From: Lunularia cruciata
Lineage: Eukaryota > Streptophyta > Marchantiopsida > Lunulariales > Lunulariaceae
Assembly: GCA_948567375.1 (NCBI GenBank)
Contig: OX419760.1
Span: forward strand, 56,048,001-56,112,000
DNA length: 64,000 nucleotides
Direction: 5' to 3'
Below, piece by piece: positions 46,683 through 58,256 of this stretch (positions are counted from its first letter, which is position 1; each line of letters begins with the position of its first letter). The notes under the pieces were generated by a model, which was not told the DNA's origin, made no database searches, and saw only the letters and a list, made by a program, of their open reading frames with translations. The position numbers were made by a program, and so were the translations under genes.

Positions 46683-47366
46683 TGTGAACCATCTTGTCTC
46701 ACTTAAGATGAACCTCTAATGACTATTATGGTAGCGCACCATGGACTAAAAAGACAAGGAACTCTAACTCCATCATAATCTTCCAAAGTTAACACTCCAA
46801 GACTCAAAGCATTATTCACTAGAGAATTCAATGAAACATATTTATAAATGAAAGGATGATGAGTACTTCATCACTCCTAGTTTATATATTTGTGAAATAA
46901 TTACGCATCAAAGTTATTAATAACTAGGGTAACTCAAGTTATTAAGCTAAAAGTCAAATAAAATCAAAAGTATAAAAGAACATATATACTTATGAGAATA
47001 TTCTCCTAAGCATGTGGTCTTATCTTGACCCAACCACTAAATCAAGGATTCATTCCCATGGGTTATCCTTGGACTATAGAAGATCCAAAGCAAAAAGGCT
47101 TGTGAGTCTAAGAGTTCTCAAGTATTTTCTTAAAACCAAACACTTAGGAATAATACCAAGTCAATATGCTAGAATCCAATATGGCGATGTTCCTTTTTTC
47201 CATCTCTTCTAAAGTAAGATCCTCTAATCTTAACTATGACTAACTTTAGCTAATCATGATCAATATAGAACCATCATTTATCTCTATATAAATAATATCT
47301 CTCAAGTACTTATAATATCAAACTAAATTTCATAATAGCACATACATACACACGTGGGTGTTAAAT
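46683..47366 (-). mobile_element. Solo family A LTR inserted in B1
   Basis: The reverse complement matches the family A LTR from TTAACACCCACGTGTG to GGTTCACA. It lies between the gag/protease part (right) and the reverse transcriptase (left) of B1, without family A internal sequence. It is more diverged than the A1 and A2 LTRs. Confidence 0.75.
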
Positions 47367-49390
47367 ACCAGTACTAATTGGCTGTTACGCTGGGCCCTTG
47401 GGAGCAATAATATCATGTCTCCAACCATTAGACTTCCTAACCTCAATGTGGAAAACTCTCTCTACTCTAGCTGCAAGTTCCATATGTCCTCTAGTTGTAT
47501 CCCAAGTAGACCAAGGGTGTAACCCAAGTAGACCACTGTCACTAGTAGCCACTATTTGTGTCCCAAGAATACCATGCCCACCTGGTCTATCATCCCCATC
47601 ATGTGCCTGAATTACCTTGATAGACACAAAGCTCACAAGTGTCCAAGTGTTGTTGCATATCAAATACATCCTATGCTGCTTTGCCAAGCCAAGGCTCACA
47701 ATCTAGGTCAAACAATTCAAGTCCATAGCCTAACTTGAGGTTGAAAGCCTTTGACATTTTTGTAATAGTGGTAATACCAATACAAAAACCCATTTTATGT
47801 CTCTCTTATTGGCATTGGGATCCACCAGTTGTTGTAATTGTGAGTCCCAAACAAGTCCAAGACCTCTCTCTCTAAAAGCATGGGAGCTTGGAAAACTCAT
47901 AAGTGTAGGTAAAGCGGCTCTAGGTTATCCAACAAGGTTCACCACTGTTATAGGTGACCTATCAACCACTACCACCGTCTAAGAGTGGCATCCAACATCC
48001 AAAATATCATCAATAGTAAGGTAGTTTAGTCATTAAATCCCATTACAAGCACGCTATAGAACCACTCTAGGTAAGAGGTTTATCCACCAAAGACAAAGAC
48101 AATGAGCTCATGATCCCACTTTGACTACATCCAATAACATGGCAAGTCCCATTCAAGAATGGACCTGATGTGTAATTGCCACCACTAGGGTACAAGAATC
48201 ACCCATCAAAGAGATGTTCACCAAAATATAGGCTAGAAAAATAGATTGATGAACTTGGATTTGAAATGGACACCTTTTCCACATTGATCTTTTGTAGCTC
48301 CACATCAACAACTATAGACTTCCCAAACATAAGGGGCTATGCATCAGAGTCTAATAAGGCCCTTTTTATGGTGTATAGACTTCCCTTGAAGATCCCACCA
48401 GACAAAAAATCCCCATTTGGTTATCCAATGAGACAACTCTAGGTGTGAACCAAGCTCACTCAAAGGTAGATCTAAGTCGTAAATCCTCCAACTTAGCTAT
48501 TATTGCTTGCCATAAACCATTGGTTGTTGAGTGAATCCAATACTCATCAACCAAGTTAGGTCTACTATCAACCACTTCTACTTTAGAAGTAGGAACCACA
48601 TCATCACTACTCTCACAAAGCATGGTAGCTAACCTAAACACTAGGGCTAGGTCAACTTCCAATGTTAACAATTAATTAATTGAGCCGCCCATAATATTGT
48701 GCTAGACTCAATTTATGTAGTAGGAGGTGGTTGAATAGCATATATTCTATCATGCACTTTATTATCACCTACCACACTTGCACTAGGATGTTGTTTGTAG
48801 TGCTTCAAAGAGTGTGAAAGACTAAGGGAGTCTAACTTGTCTACCAGCCTTTCTTCTATGTGGATCCAACTCCACTGATGCTCCTCTAGGCTCTAGAGCA
48901 TGTCTTTCACTCCTGGTCACTATGGTAGATGCATCTACCTATGTTGCTCCACACATGAAGTCCAAGATATCTCTATCAATATCATAAGAGGTGCAAGCCT
49001 CAACACCCAAATTTGATCTCCTTTGAGTTATGGCCATGCTAACCAATCTTTGCTTCAATTGCTCAATCTAAGTAGCCATGGTTGTATCAGAAATAAGAGT
49101 AAGTACTCCACTTCTACCAAGTATGGATCCTCTACTGCCACCTTTACCACCTTGACCTCCATGACTTAGAGCTTGTCTATCACCTACCATAACAACCCTA
49201 CTACTCCATACCTCTAGGTGAAGATCAAAGTATCGGTCACTAGTATGACCAAATTTGTGGCAATTGTCACACTATCTCTATGTTGGCTGAGATGTCCCAA
49301 AGGTATCATGTCCACTTCCTTGAGTGCACTCACTCTTGTGGTGAGGTCCACTACAAGTCCAACAAACAACAACACCACTCATTGCTTGTT
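47367..49390 (-). pseudogene. Family B copy B1: gag zinc knuckles and linker to pol
   Basis: Near 49390-49230 the minus strand reads CWTCSGPHHKSECTQG and CDNCHKFGHTSDRYF, two retroviral-type CCHC zinc knuckles (the last Cys of the second is lost). To the left follow a Gly/Ser-rich stretch, a few degraded segments (48671-48456; LVDEYWIHSTTNGLWQ) and the region where a protease is expected (48450-47400), in which I could not recognise an active-site motif. Many stops. Order and orientation continue into the reverse transcriptase beyond the solo LTR. Confidence 0.65.
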
Positions 49391-49436
49391 GTTGACCTTA
49401 AAATGAAAGTATTGTTGACCTTAAAATGAAAGTAAG
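49391..49436. repeat. 23-bp tandem duplication at the left border of A1
   Basis: GTTGACCTTAAAATGAAAGT occurs at 49391 and 49414, ending 4 bp before the A1 LTR. The two copies are identical apart from the last position. It is larger than a normal 5-bp target duplication. Confidence 0.85.
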
Positions 49437-49440
49437 GGTT

Positions 49441-49818
49441 TGTAACACTCATTTGTGCATGTGTGTGGTATTATGATATTTAGCTTAGTATTATAAATAC
49501 TTGAGAGATATTATATATATAAAGATAAGGGATAGTTCTACATTAGTCATGATTAGTTAAAGTTAATCATAACTAAGATAATGGGGACCTTACTTTAGAG
49601 GAAGTGGAAGAGATGAATACCATTATTTTGGATTCTAATATGTTGAATTAGTATTATTCCTAGGTATTTGGCTTTGAGGAAAGAATTGAGAACTCTTGGG
49701 CCCATAAGCCTTTTTGTTTTGGATTCTTCTATAGTCCAAGGATAACCCATGTGAAGGAATGCTTGACTTAGTGGTTAGGTCAAGATACAATCACATGCTT
49801 AGTGGAATATGCCCATGT
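49441..49818 (+). mobile_element. Truncated 5' LTR of A1
   Basis: Starts TGTAACACTCATTTGTGC and follows the family A LTR for about 378 bp to GAATATGCCCATGTG, then jumps to sequence matching A2 at about 62421 (GGAAGGACTTCCAAAAG). About 1.5 kb, covering the rest of the LTR, the primer site and most of the upstream zinc-knuckle frame, is missing. Confidence 0.85.
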
Positions 49819-50177
49819 GAAGGGCTTGCAAAAGGATATGAGTGTAGTGGAGTAAAAGCAATTTTGGAGACTTTGGTGAAAGATCTCTGAGAGAGTCTTA
49901 GTATAACTATAGAAATACTACCACCTTCATTAGCTAGTTCTCAAGATTAGTGATGGAGATGATCTTTCAACTTATGGATAAACTATCCATGAGAGTTCAA
50001 TTAATATGCACTCTAGGATTTGATGTTGCTCTTGAAATCTGGAGTAACATGAACCTTTTATGTTCCCTAGGGTGGATTATTCTCAAATGGTGTTAGTCAT
50101 GTATATAGAGTGAGAGAAAAGAAAAGAGAAAAAAATTAAAATTGAGAGAAAAGAAAGATAGTGAGGGATTAGGATGG

Positions 50178-51176
50178 GAAGACTTCCGGTTTTCTTTGGC
50201 AAGGATGGAGAAGATATGGAGGCCTTTGTGAGAGACTTCAAGAGACTTCAAGAGAGCTTGCATAAGAAACAATGAGAAGGGGAAGAATGAGCGGGCCTCA
50301 TGATTACCAGATTTCTTTGAGGATGCAACATTTACATGGTATGAGTCAGAATACCAAAAGAGAGAGAGGAGAGATAGGCAAGAAGAGTCTTGGGAAAGTT
50401 TGACTTTAGCACTCATTGAGAACTTTCTTCCAAATGAGAGTTATGAGAGATTGGTGGATGAGGTAACCTTTCTCAAGCAAGGAGATGGAGAGAAAATGAG
50501 AGTCTATATGGAAAGAGTGGAAAAGTTAGAGTCCTAATTTTGCATAGTATTGAGGAAAGATGGGGATAATGTGGAGGCTACTATGATTGGCATAGGGGCC
50601 ATGCTCACCAAAAATTTTGTGTGAGGATTGAGACTAAAAATTAGAAGTAAGGTGAGATATGAAAAACCTTCTTCCAAGGTTGAAGCTATCAAGATTGCAA
50701 TTTGTATGGAGTAGAGTTTGGAAGGGGATGAGAGTGATTTGGTGGTGAAGTAGGTTGTGAATCCTCTTCAAGGCTACAATTATGGTGGAACTTCTAATAC
50801 TCTGGTGGTAAAGGTTTCACCACAAGTAGTATTTGCTCCAATTCTTGCACCTCCACCAAAAGATCCACTTCAAACCATCAGAGAACAACTTGTAGATCTC
50901 AAGATCAATGAGGTGCAACTATGGGAGAAGAGAGAGGTGGATCAGAATGTAGTGAGAGGACCTAGGAATTATAGAAACTATCCATATAGAGGAGGCCAAC
51001 CAGCCAACAATTTCAATGATAGAAATTATTTTGGTTGTGGAGGAAGAGACCATATCCAAAGGAATTGCCCAAATTCCACTTACCATGGAGGAAGGGGTTA
51101 TGAGGAAGCCAATAGAGAGAAAGAGAGAAGTAGTGAAACCCAAATGGCTCCTAATCCAAAAAAGGTAAGGGAATAA
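50178..51176 (+). pseudogene. A1 gag remnant
   Basis: Starts near GRLPVFFGKDGEDMEAFVRD, a gag N-terminal block, followed by SWESLTLALIENFLPNESYE (capsid-like) and a Gln/Pro-rich region. The zinc knuckle (GCGGRDHIQRNCPN at 51030-51075) keeps Cys-x4-His-x4-Cys, but the first Cys has become Tyr. Several stops split it; the longest intact piece is 50757-51176. Confidence 0.75.
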
Positions 51177-51639
51177 CATCTATAGATGTGGTTGAAAGCA
51201 AATATGAGAAGGGAGAGTGCTCAAACTCCAAAGGTCTTCATTTGGATCTTTTGGCACAAGAGAAGAAGAGAGCTTATTTTGCAAAGGATGTGCACTATTC
51301 TCAAGGATTTACTCCTAGCCAAGATACTCCTATGCCTACTAGGAGCACTTGCACAAGCACTTCAACACCATCAACAACAAAAGACTCCAAGGAAGAAAGT
51401 TGAGGATGGAGGACTTCTTGATCTTAAAGCAACAATGCAACTACAATATCTTGGAGTATGTTGTTAATCACAAGGCTAACATCACAATAGGAAAATTGAT
51501 TGCTTTGAATCCTACTTTGAGAAAGGAGCTTAGAGGTGGTTTGAGTTCTACAAGGAGCAAGAAGAAGAAGAAGAAGACAAAATTTCCAATATCAATGGGG
51601 GTGGTGGACGCCAAGCCAAAACCATGAAAGGCTTGTGAA

Positions 51640-53935
51640 TATGCCTCCAAGATTGATGTGAGAGTGAATGGTCACAATATCAAGGATGCATTGGTTGATG
51701 GAGGATCAGTAGTGAATGCCATGTCATAAAGGTTGATGAAGAAATTAAGTATGATACCCTCAAGACCTTCAAAATTTGTGGTGAGCATGGCAAACAGTAA
51801 ACAAGTTTGACCAATAAAGGTGAAAGATAAGGTGACAATTTCAATTATGGGAGTTAAAAATCTCATGACTTTCTAAGTCTTGAAGGATTCAAGCTATGAC
51901 TTACTTCTAGGGAGGCTGTGGTTGAGAGCAACACACACAACTGATCGATGGCACAAAGAGTACTTGAGGATTGGGCCATCAAACCATAGAGTCACAATTC
52001 CTATAACTAACATCACCAATACTTCACATTCAGATACACCATCTTCTAATTATTGGAAATCAGATTCTGAAGAAGGAGCTTCAAATTTGGACACAAGCAT
52101 GGAAGAAGAGACTTCCACGGAGGAAAATGAATCTAAATCTGATTCAGATGTGTATCCCTTGTGTTCTATGGATTTTACACCTAAGCCAGAGGTTTTGAAG
52201 GATCCACATAAATCACCATTGACACTTGAGGAGATAAAGAGGAGGTTATCTACCCTCAAGTATGTCCAAATATTAACAAAGAGAAGGTGAGATTTGAGGA
52301 GATTTTCTACAAGTTCATCCATATGTTTGCTTTTAGGTGCAAGGATCTGAAGGAAGTCACCTTGGAAGAGCACAAGATAGGGATGGAGTCACATGCCAGA
52401 CTAGTTTGCCAAAAGCATTGCATTAGCCCACCAATAACTTTGGTTGTGAAGAAGAAGATTGATAAGCTCAAGGAAGCTAGATTTATCTTTGAGATGGAGA
52501 ATTTAGAAGGGGTGTCTCCAATTGTGATTGTGAAGAAAAAGAATGACAAGCTTTGAGTATGTGTGGATTACAAGAAGCTCAACGCTGCTCAACCAAGAAG
52601 GAAAACTACCCATAACCATTCATTGATGAGATCTTGGAGGAGGTTGCAGGTCATGAGAGGTATAGTTTTGGAGATGGTTATAGTGGATATAACCAAATCA
52701 AGATTGCACCAGAGCACCAACAACTCACCACATTCACCACACCTTGGGGAACTTAGGCTTTCAAGGTCATGTATTTTAGGCTTTGCAATGCTCTACCCAC
52801 ATTCCAATGGTTCATGAACAAGGTATTTGAACCTTTCATTGGGAAATATGAGAGACTTCATTGATGATTTTTGTGTCTATGGGAGTAAGGAGGAGCACTT
52901 TGAGCACCTAATCAAGGTCTTGCAATGCTTAGATGAGGCAAATGCATCACTCAACCCAAAGAAATGAATTTTTGGATGTGAAGAAGGTCTACTTTTGGGG
53001 CACATCATCTCCAAGGATGGAATAGTAGTTGATCCTAAGAAGGTAAGGAAAATCTCAAACCTTCCATTCCCTTCAAGCTTGACAAAGTTATGATAATTCT
53101 TGGGGATGGTTGGATACTAAAGGAGGTTCATCTTCTCATTTTCCAACAAGGCTTATGCATTGACCATCTACTTGAAGAAGGGTGTAGATTACATGGTGAT
53201 TTTGGAAGACAAGGAGACTCTCAAAGCTTTTGACGAGCTCAGTAATCCCTAGTTGTAGCTCCAATTCTTGCTAAACCTGATTGGAGTAAGCCTTTCATCC
53301 TCTACATAGATGCTTCTAATGTAGCTATAGGATGCACTCTTAGTCAATTAGACCAAGATGTGCATGATCATTTAATAACTTATGCTAGTAGGCATATGCT
53401 TTTAGCAGAAAAGAACTACTTCATCATGGAGAGAGAAGGGTTGGCAGTGATCTTTGGTCTCAAGAAATTTAGACATTACTTGATTGGAGGAAAAGCCACC
53501 ATTGTCATAGATCACAAGGCTTTATAGTACATCTTCAACAAGCCTAATGTGGAAGGGAGACTAGCAAAATGGATGATACTCTTGTTTGAGTATGACTACA
53601 CCATTGAGGATATGCCAAGGAAGAAATATGCAACTACAGATTCAGATTTACAATCTAGAGCCTATGATCATAATGGAAATGAGCCAATGGATGATTCCTT
53701 CCTAGATGAGGAGCTCATGATAATCTCAATCACTCAAGAGATTCTAGAGGAGTACAAGGAGATTGTGGATTTTGTGCCAAGAGGTAACTATCCAAAAAGG
53801 ATGCATGCTAGGGAGAGGAAGGCCCTTGCAGCAAGATCTAGACCTTACACAATGGTGGAGAATATTTTTTTCACCAAGGAGCAGATGGTCTACTTCAAAG
53901 AGCAATGGGTAAGGAAGAGTACATCCTACTCATAA
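51640..53935 (+). pseudogene. A1 protease, reverse transcriptase and RNase H
   Basis: The protease at 51640-51960 carries ALVDGGSVVNAMS (active-site Asp-Gly-Gly, usual in this group) and DLLLGRLWLRA. A linker (51880-52290) is acidic. The reverse transcriptase starts near 52280 (ISPPITLVVKKKIDKLKEAR, VSPIVIVKKKN, VCVDYKKLNAA) and continues in changing frames through GYNQIKIAPEHQQLTTFTTP and the region where the YMDD-type motif is expected (52860). RNase H spans about 53270-53560 (PDWSKPFILYIDASNVAIG, GLKKFRHYLIGGKATIVIDH), followed by RLAKWMILLFEYDYTIEDMP. Many stops; inactive. Confidence 0.8.
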
Positions 53936-54677
53936 AGGAGTTTCATGAAGGTTTAGTGTGTGGAGGACACTTTGCAGGAAAGGTCACTGCTTTCAAGATT
54001 CTAGATGCAGGTTACCATTGGAGAGGGATTTTCAAGGATTATCTTGATTATTGCAAAACTTGCCATGTTTGTCAAGCTTTTTCTACTCCACCACTTAGAT
54101 CAATTCTATTGCTAGGACCTTTTGAGAAGTAAGGAATTGATTTTGTAGGTCTTCTTAATAGAACCCAAAGGAACAATCAATACATTGTGGTAGTTACTGA
54201 TTACCTTACCAAGTGGGTTGAGGCTAGACCATTGAGAGACAAGAATGAAGATGAAGTGGATAGATTTCTTTATGAACACATTATCACTAAGTTTGGATGT
54301 CTTTTGGAGTTGGTTTTTGATAGAGGAGGAGAGTTTACAAGAAACCTCACTACAACCATGCTACAACATTTCTCTATCACACATATAGAGTAACTACATC
54401 CTATAAGCCAAATTCCAATGGCTTGGCAAAGAGAACCAATCAGACCTTGTGCATGATGCTGGCCAAAGATGTAGAAATGGTGGGGGCTAAACATTATTGG
54501 GACAAAAAGATTCATGCAGTTTTGTGGGAGTATAGGATAACCATGAACACTTCTACTAGATATTCTTCATTTCAATTGGTATATGGTATTGAGTCTACCT
54601 TACCTATTCAATTTGATTTTCCTACCTTCCAAAACATTCATAGGAGATTGAAGAAAGCACAAGGAGGTGGTGCATAG
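53905..54677 (+). pseudogene. A1 integrase
   Basis: Zinc-binding part at 53940-54080: HEGLVCGGHFAGKVTAFKIL, then YCKTCHVCQ (the His-x-His...Cys-x2-Cys motif is intact). Core: GIDFVGLL near 54130 (first catalytic Asp), VVVTDYLTKWVEARPL, FDRGGEFTRN (second Asp with the usual Asn changed to Arg), NGLAKRTNQTLC near 54418 (third acid, normally Glu in N-G-x-x-E, is Lys). Downstream to 55000 the C-terminal part is broken. The loss of the third acid and stops at about 54130 and 54392 rule out activity. Confidence 0.8.
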
Positions 54678-55052
54678 AAGTCAAGGAAGGATCAACTCAT
54701 GGAGTTAGAAGAGGCAAGAGCAATTGCTATGGTTTGAGTGGAGCAAGTCTAAAGGACAAAAAAAGGAGAGCTATGACAAGAAGCAAGGCAAGAAGAAGGT
54801 GGAGCCTTTCAAAGAAGGTGATTATGTAATGTTGTTTGATTTCATTTGATTCAAGAGAGTGCAAAAGGAGTTTTTGCCGAAGTACTTTGGACCTTTCATA
54901 GTGGAGAATGTATGAGGCAATTACACCTATGATCCCAAGGAGTTGGGAGGAAGATACTTTGATAGGATTAACCATGATTAGTTGAAGATGTATCATAGAA
55001 GGTATAGAGACCTTCACTTTGAGGACAAAGTGAAAACTTAGTCCGGGGATAA

Positions 55053-55744
55053 TGTAACACCCGTTTGTGCATGTGTGTGGTATTTTGGTATTTAGCTTGG
55101 TATTATAAATACTTGAGAGATATTATTTATATAGAGATAAGGGATAGTTTTATATTAGTCATGATTAGCTAAGGTTAGTCACAGCTAAGATAGAAAGGAC
55201 CATACTTTAGAGGAAGTGGAAAAGATGAACACCACTATTTTAGATTCTAGTGTGTGGACTTGGTATTATTCTTGGGTGTTTGGCTTTGAGGAAAGAGTTG
55301 AGAACTCTTGGGCCTACAAGCAATTTTGTTTTGGATTCTTCTATAGTCCAAGGATAGCCCATGTAAAGGAATCCTTGACTTAGTGGTTGGATCAAGATAA
55401 AATCACATGTTTAGTGGAATATGCCCATGTTTATAGATATTCCTTTATACTTTTTGACTTTACTTGACTTTTAGTGTAGTAGCTTGAGTTACTGTGGTGA
55501 ATAGTAAAGTTAGTGCATAACTATTTCACAAGCATATAAACAAGGAGTGAGGAGGTACTCATCATTCTTTCATTCGTAACTATCTTTCTCTCATTGAGTT
55601 CTCTAGTAAGCAATGTCTTGAGTCTTGGAATGTTAGCCTTGGAGGAGTATGATGGAGTTGGGGTTCCTTGCTTTGTTAGCCCATGGTGCATTACCATAAT
55701 AGCCATCAAAGGTTCATCCTAAATGAGAGGTAGAACGGCTCACA
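55053..55744 (+). mobile_element. 3' LTR of A1 (692 bp)
   Basis: TGTAACACCCGTTTGTGC to ACGGCTCACA, preceded by the purine tract. TATA-like AGCATATAAACAAGG near 55530. The matching 5' LTR is truncated, so LTR age can be compared over only about 378 bp. Confidence 0.9.
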
Positions 55745-56288
55745 AGTCTAGTTACACTAGGCTCTCCACTTGCTTCATAGGATCTGGGCTGTCTACTCTA
55801 TCTTCAAAAGCCAATATGGCGTAGTGCACTTTGTTCCACTCCAAAAGGAGTAATAATTATGGAGGAGGTCTCTCTACTAAATCTAGATGTCTCCACTCTC
55901 TCTTCCACCATGTTGAGCTCAATGCACTCAACCAAACTAAAGACCACAACCAAAGTAGGTGAAGTAACATATAACAACATAACATCTACATTGCAATTCC
56001 TTGTCTAGGATCCCAAACCAAAAAAGAATTGCTTGGGCTTTAGTAACTCCTTGAGTGGAACTAATCAACCATCTCATGCAAGTGTATATCTCACGTAGGC
56101 TCTCTAGTCTTCTATTGGAACTCTTGCAAGCTACTTAGCTTGTCAATCTACATTCCTTGGTAGTTCTACCTCAAGCACTAGAAGAACTCCACCAAGGGGT
56201 TAAAACTTGGTATTGCACCACCTCCTATAATAATACTCCCATTCATAATAACTGCACCATCTCCAACTAGTGCACTTCTAGATCTACC
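55745..56288 (-). pseudogene. Family B copy B1: gag capsid-like part
   Basis: Read from right to left, the frames give MRWLISSTQGVTKAQAILFW, then ELQ, and VVVFSLVECIELNMVEERVE followed by TSRFSRETSS, the end of a gypsy gag capsid domain. It ends at A1 and resumes (zinc knuckles) beyond it at 49390, which shows that A1 inserted within gag of B1. Its right border is the 3' LTR of element C. Confidence 0.6.
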
Positions 56289-56293
56289 AACAT

Positions 56294-56709
56294 TGTAGAA
56301 GACCAAGACCAAGGAGAGAAAGAGGAGAATGGAAGATCACATTGGGACTCTTGAATGTGGATGAACTTGAAATGCCTAACATGAGCTTTGGCTTTGGTAT
56401 TCATAAGGAGTATACAAGGTTCTTGAGAAGTTTCCTTGAACCACTTTCTTGGAGTGCAAGCCAAGTTAATCAAGAAGTTTCTCATGAAGTTTCCTTCTAG
56501 AAGTCATCTACTTGGCTTGCAAGTTAAGCTAGTTGGAAGCTTCTAGAAAATTCCTTCTAGAAGTTATTTACTTGGGGTGCAAGCTAAGCTAACCGGGAAG
56601 CTTCCTAAGAAGCTTTGTAGATACTTCAATAATATTTTAGGCTAATTTTAGCCTATTCACTACTTTGTTAGTCCTAACTAACTTCATTGATAAACTCCAT
56701 ATTGTTACA
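56294..56709 (-). mobile_element. 3' LTR of gypsy family C (416 bp)
   Basis: Read on the minus strand it starts TGTAACAATATGG directly after a G-rich tract (CTAGCGGTGGG, 56720-56710) and ends GTCTTCTACA, with canonical TG...CA borders. The plus-strand AACAT beside the outer end is the likely target duplication, whose partner would lie beyond the window. U3 carries the 60-bp repeats and heat-shock elements. Confidence 0.75.
56420..56616 (-). promoter_or_regulatory. Heat-shock-element cluster in three 60-bp repeats of the family C LTR
   Basis: Units starting TTCCTT at 56431, 56491 and 56551 are exactly 60 bp apart. They create alternating GAA/TTC blocks: a perfect GAAnnTTCnnGAAnnTTC at 56536-56553 (GAAgcTTCtaGAAaaTTC), followed by cTTCtaGAA; GAAgtTTC...GAAgtTTC at 56474-56493; GAAgtTTCcttGAA at 56427-56440; GAAgcTTCctaaGAAgcTTT at 56597-56616. 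This is the binding pattern of heat-shock factors. A TATA-like GTATACTCC (minus strand) lies near 56411, downstream of the cluster in LTR orientation. Confidence 0.65.
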
Positions 56710-56855
56710 CCCACCGCTAGTTGATGATGTCCTTGTCACCAATGAAGCTCAAACTCATGGATGGCCGTTTGTGCATTCTAGAGGTGAGAAAGAGGTTCCC
56801 ATGTGGCATCATGAAGAGGATACTCTTTCCAAAGGACCTTGTACTCCGTATGTTG

Positions 56856-58250
56856 TCAACGACCTAGTTGGATGTGGCGACATGCAATGATATGATCTAC
56901 TTCATACCCCTCATGATCATTGATAGGAACTGGAGGAAGAGGAGGTTGGACACAAGAGGAAAAAGAAGATGGGTTAGGGAAAAAAAGTTTCAACTTGGAA
57001 ACATGAAAGATAGGGTGGATTCTCATATGACAAGGTAAGGCAAGTCGATAAGCAATAGAAGAGATGATTTGGGTAATATCAAAGGATCCTATCCAATTAG
57101 GAGCAAGTTTATGGACTTGAGTATCAAGTGGGAGGGGTAGGTTACTAGATGAGAGCATGATCTTATCACCGACTTGAAAGGTGAGATCATGATGATGGTG
57201 GTCTACAGATTGTTTCTGATGATTTTGGGCAACAAGGAGGTAAGATTTGGCTTTTTGGAGAGATTAAGATATGGTGGTCAAGAAGACTGAAGTATAAGGG
57301 ATATGAGATGGAGGAGGAACAAGAAGTGAATCTAGAACAAGCAGATCTTGGTCAAAATTGAGAAAGAAAGGAGAGAATCCGATGCTTGCATGTTTGGAAT
57401 TATTGTATGCAAACTCCGCAACTGCAAGACATTCATCCCAATTGGTATGGTGAATGTTCACAAAAGCACAAAGCATATCCTCCATGGTGCAATTTTCATG
57501 TTTAGTTTGTCCATCAATTTGAGTATGATAGGCCATAGATAAAGCAAGCTTGGTGCCAAGTATCTAAAAGAGTGCTTGCCAAAACTTTCTAGGGAATCAA
57601 GGATCAGGATTGGATATGAGTACGTGCGGCATCCCATGATGTTTAAAGACATTATCAAAGTAGATCTGTGCTAATGTTGGAGTATCCGTAATATCAAAAG
57701 CTAGTGCCAAATGGATTTGCTTACTAAACTTATTTACAAACACCATGATTGCCATGTGACCTTGCTTTGTCTTGGGCAAGGAGGTGATGAGATCCAAGCT
57801 CATGTGTTCCTATTGAGTATATGGAATGGGGAGTGGTTGAAGGAGTCTACTTGGTTTCTGTTGCTAGCCTTGTTGAGTTGGTAGCTCTCACAAGATTGAA
57901 CAAATTCTCAAACATCTTGTGCCATGTTGGGCCACCACCATTGGCATTGGAGGGAACCCAAGGTCTTATCTACACCCATTTGAGTCCATGATTGGTAAGT
58001 CATGGGTTTCTTGGAGGCACACAATTCAGACATCATCCTTGGTTGGCACATAAAGCCGGTTCTCATAGAATAGAAGGTCTCTCTTGAAGGATAAGGTGGT
58101 GTACTCCTTGTTGCATGCTACAAGATGACCTTGTACCATATGAAAGAAGGGATCATGTTGCAAAGCTATCTTGAACTCAATTTGGATCTTAGAGTTGATT
58201 GACATCATAGTAATAGCTGCCGTGATGAGAGGAAGAGACTTCAAATCAGG
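56856..58250 (-). pseudogene. Family C integrase and C-terminal (chromodomain-type) region
   Basis: Reading leftwards: the integrase N-terminal part (58244-58026; LLFYENRLYVP), core (57803-57597; MSLDLITSLPKTKQGHMAIM, FVNKFSKQIHLA, YFDNVFKHHGMP, in which SD(R/P) appears as SNPDP), the third-acid region (57536-57264; YHTQIDGQTKHEN where T-D-G-Q-T-E-R is normal, LAVAEFAYNNSKHASIGFSP), and a C-terminal domain (57158-56856; KLAPNWIGSFDI, AYRLALP, HPIFHVSKLK, EVDHIIACR), typical of Tekay/Reina-type chromoviruses. Substitutions at the catalytic Glu (to His) and stops show it is dead. Confidence 0.85.
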
Positions 58251-58256
58251 TTGGTG

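Larger units (their letters stand above)
49441..55744 (+). mobile_element. Gypsy family A copy A1 (Tat/Athila-like), 6.3 kb
   Basis: Order: truncated 5' LTR, remnant of an upstream frame, gag, protease, reverse transcriptase, RNase H, integrase, purine tract GTCCGGGGATAA (55041-55052), full 3' LTR. The element splits family B gag (left part 49390 and lower, right part 55745-56288). The pol sequence resembles the non-chromovirus Tat/Athila group, and copy A2 has a tRNA-Asp-like primer site, which fits that group. No chromodomain was seen. Family A elsewhere in the window: 14354-15041, 16578-17205, 46683-47366, 60533-64000. Confidence 0.85.

Noticed and set aside
51640-51740. Asp-Gly-Gly instead of Asp-Ser/Thr-Gly in the family A protease as an unusual mutation
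   Set aside because: Both A1 and A2 share it, and D-G-G-S is common in the Tat-like group, so it is a family trait and not a decay mark.
49391-55750. Possible 5-bp target duplication around A1
   Set aside because: The bases beside the LTRs (GGGTT on the left, AGTCT on the right) do not match, so the insertion site may have been altered; the 23-bp direct repeat lies on one side only.
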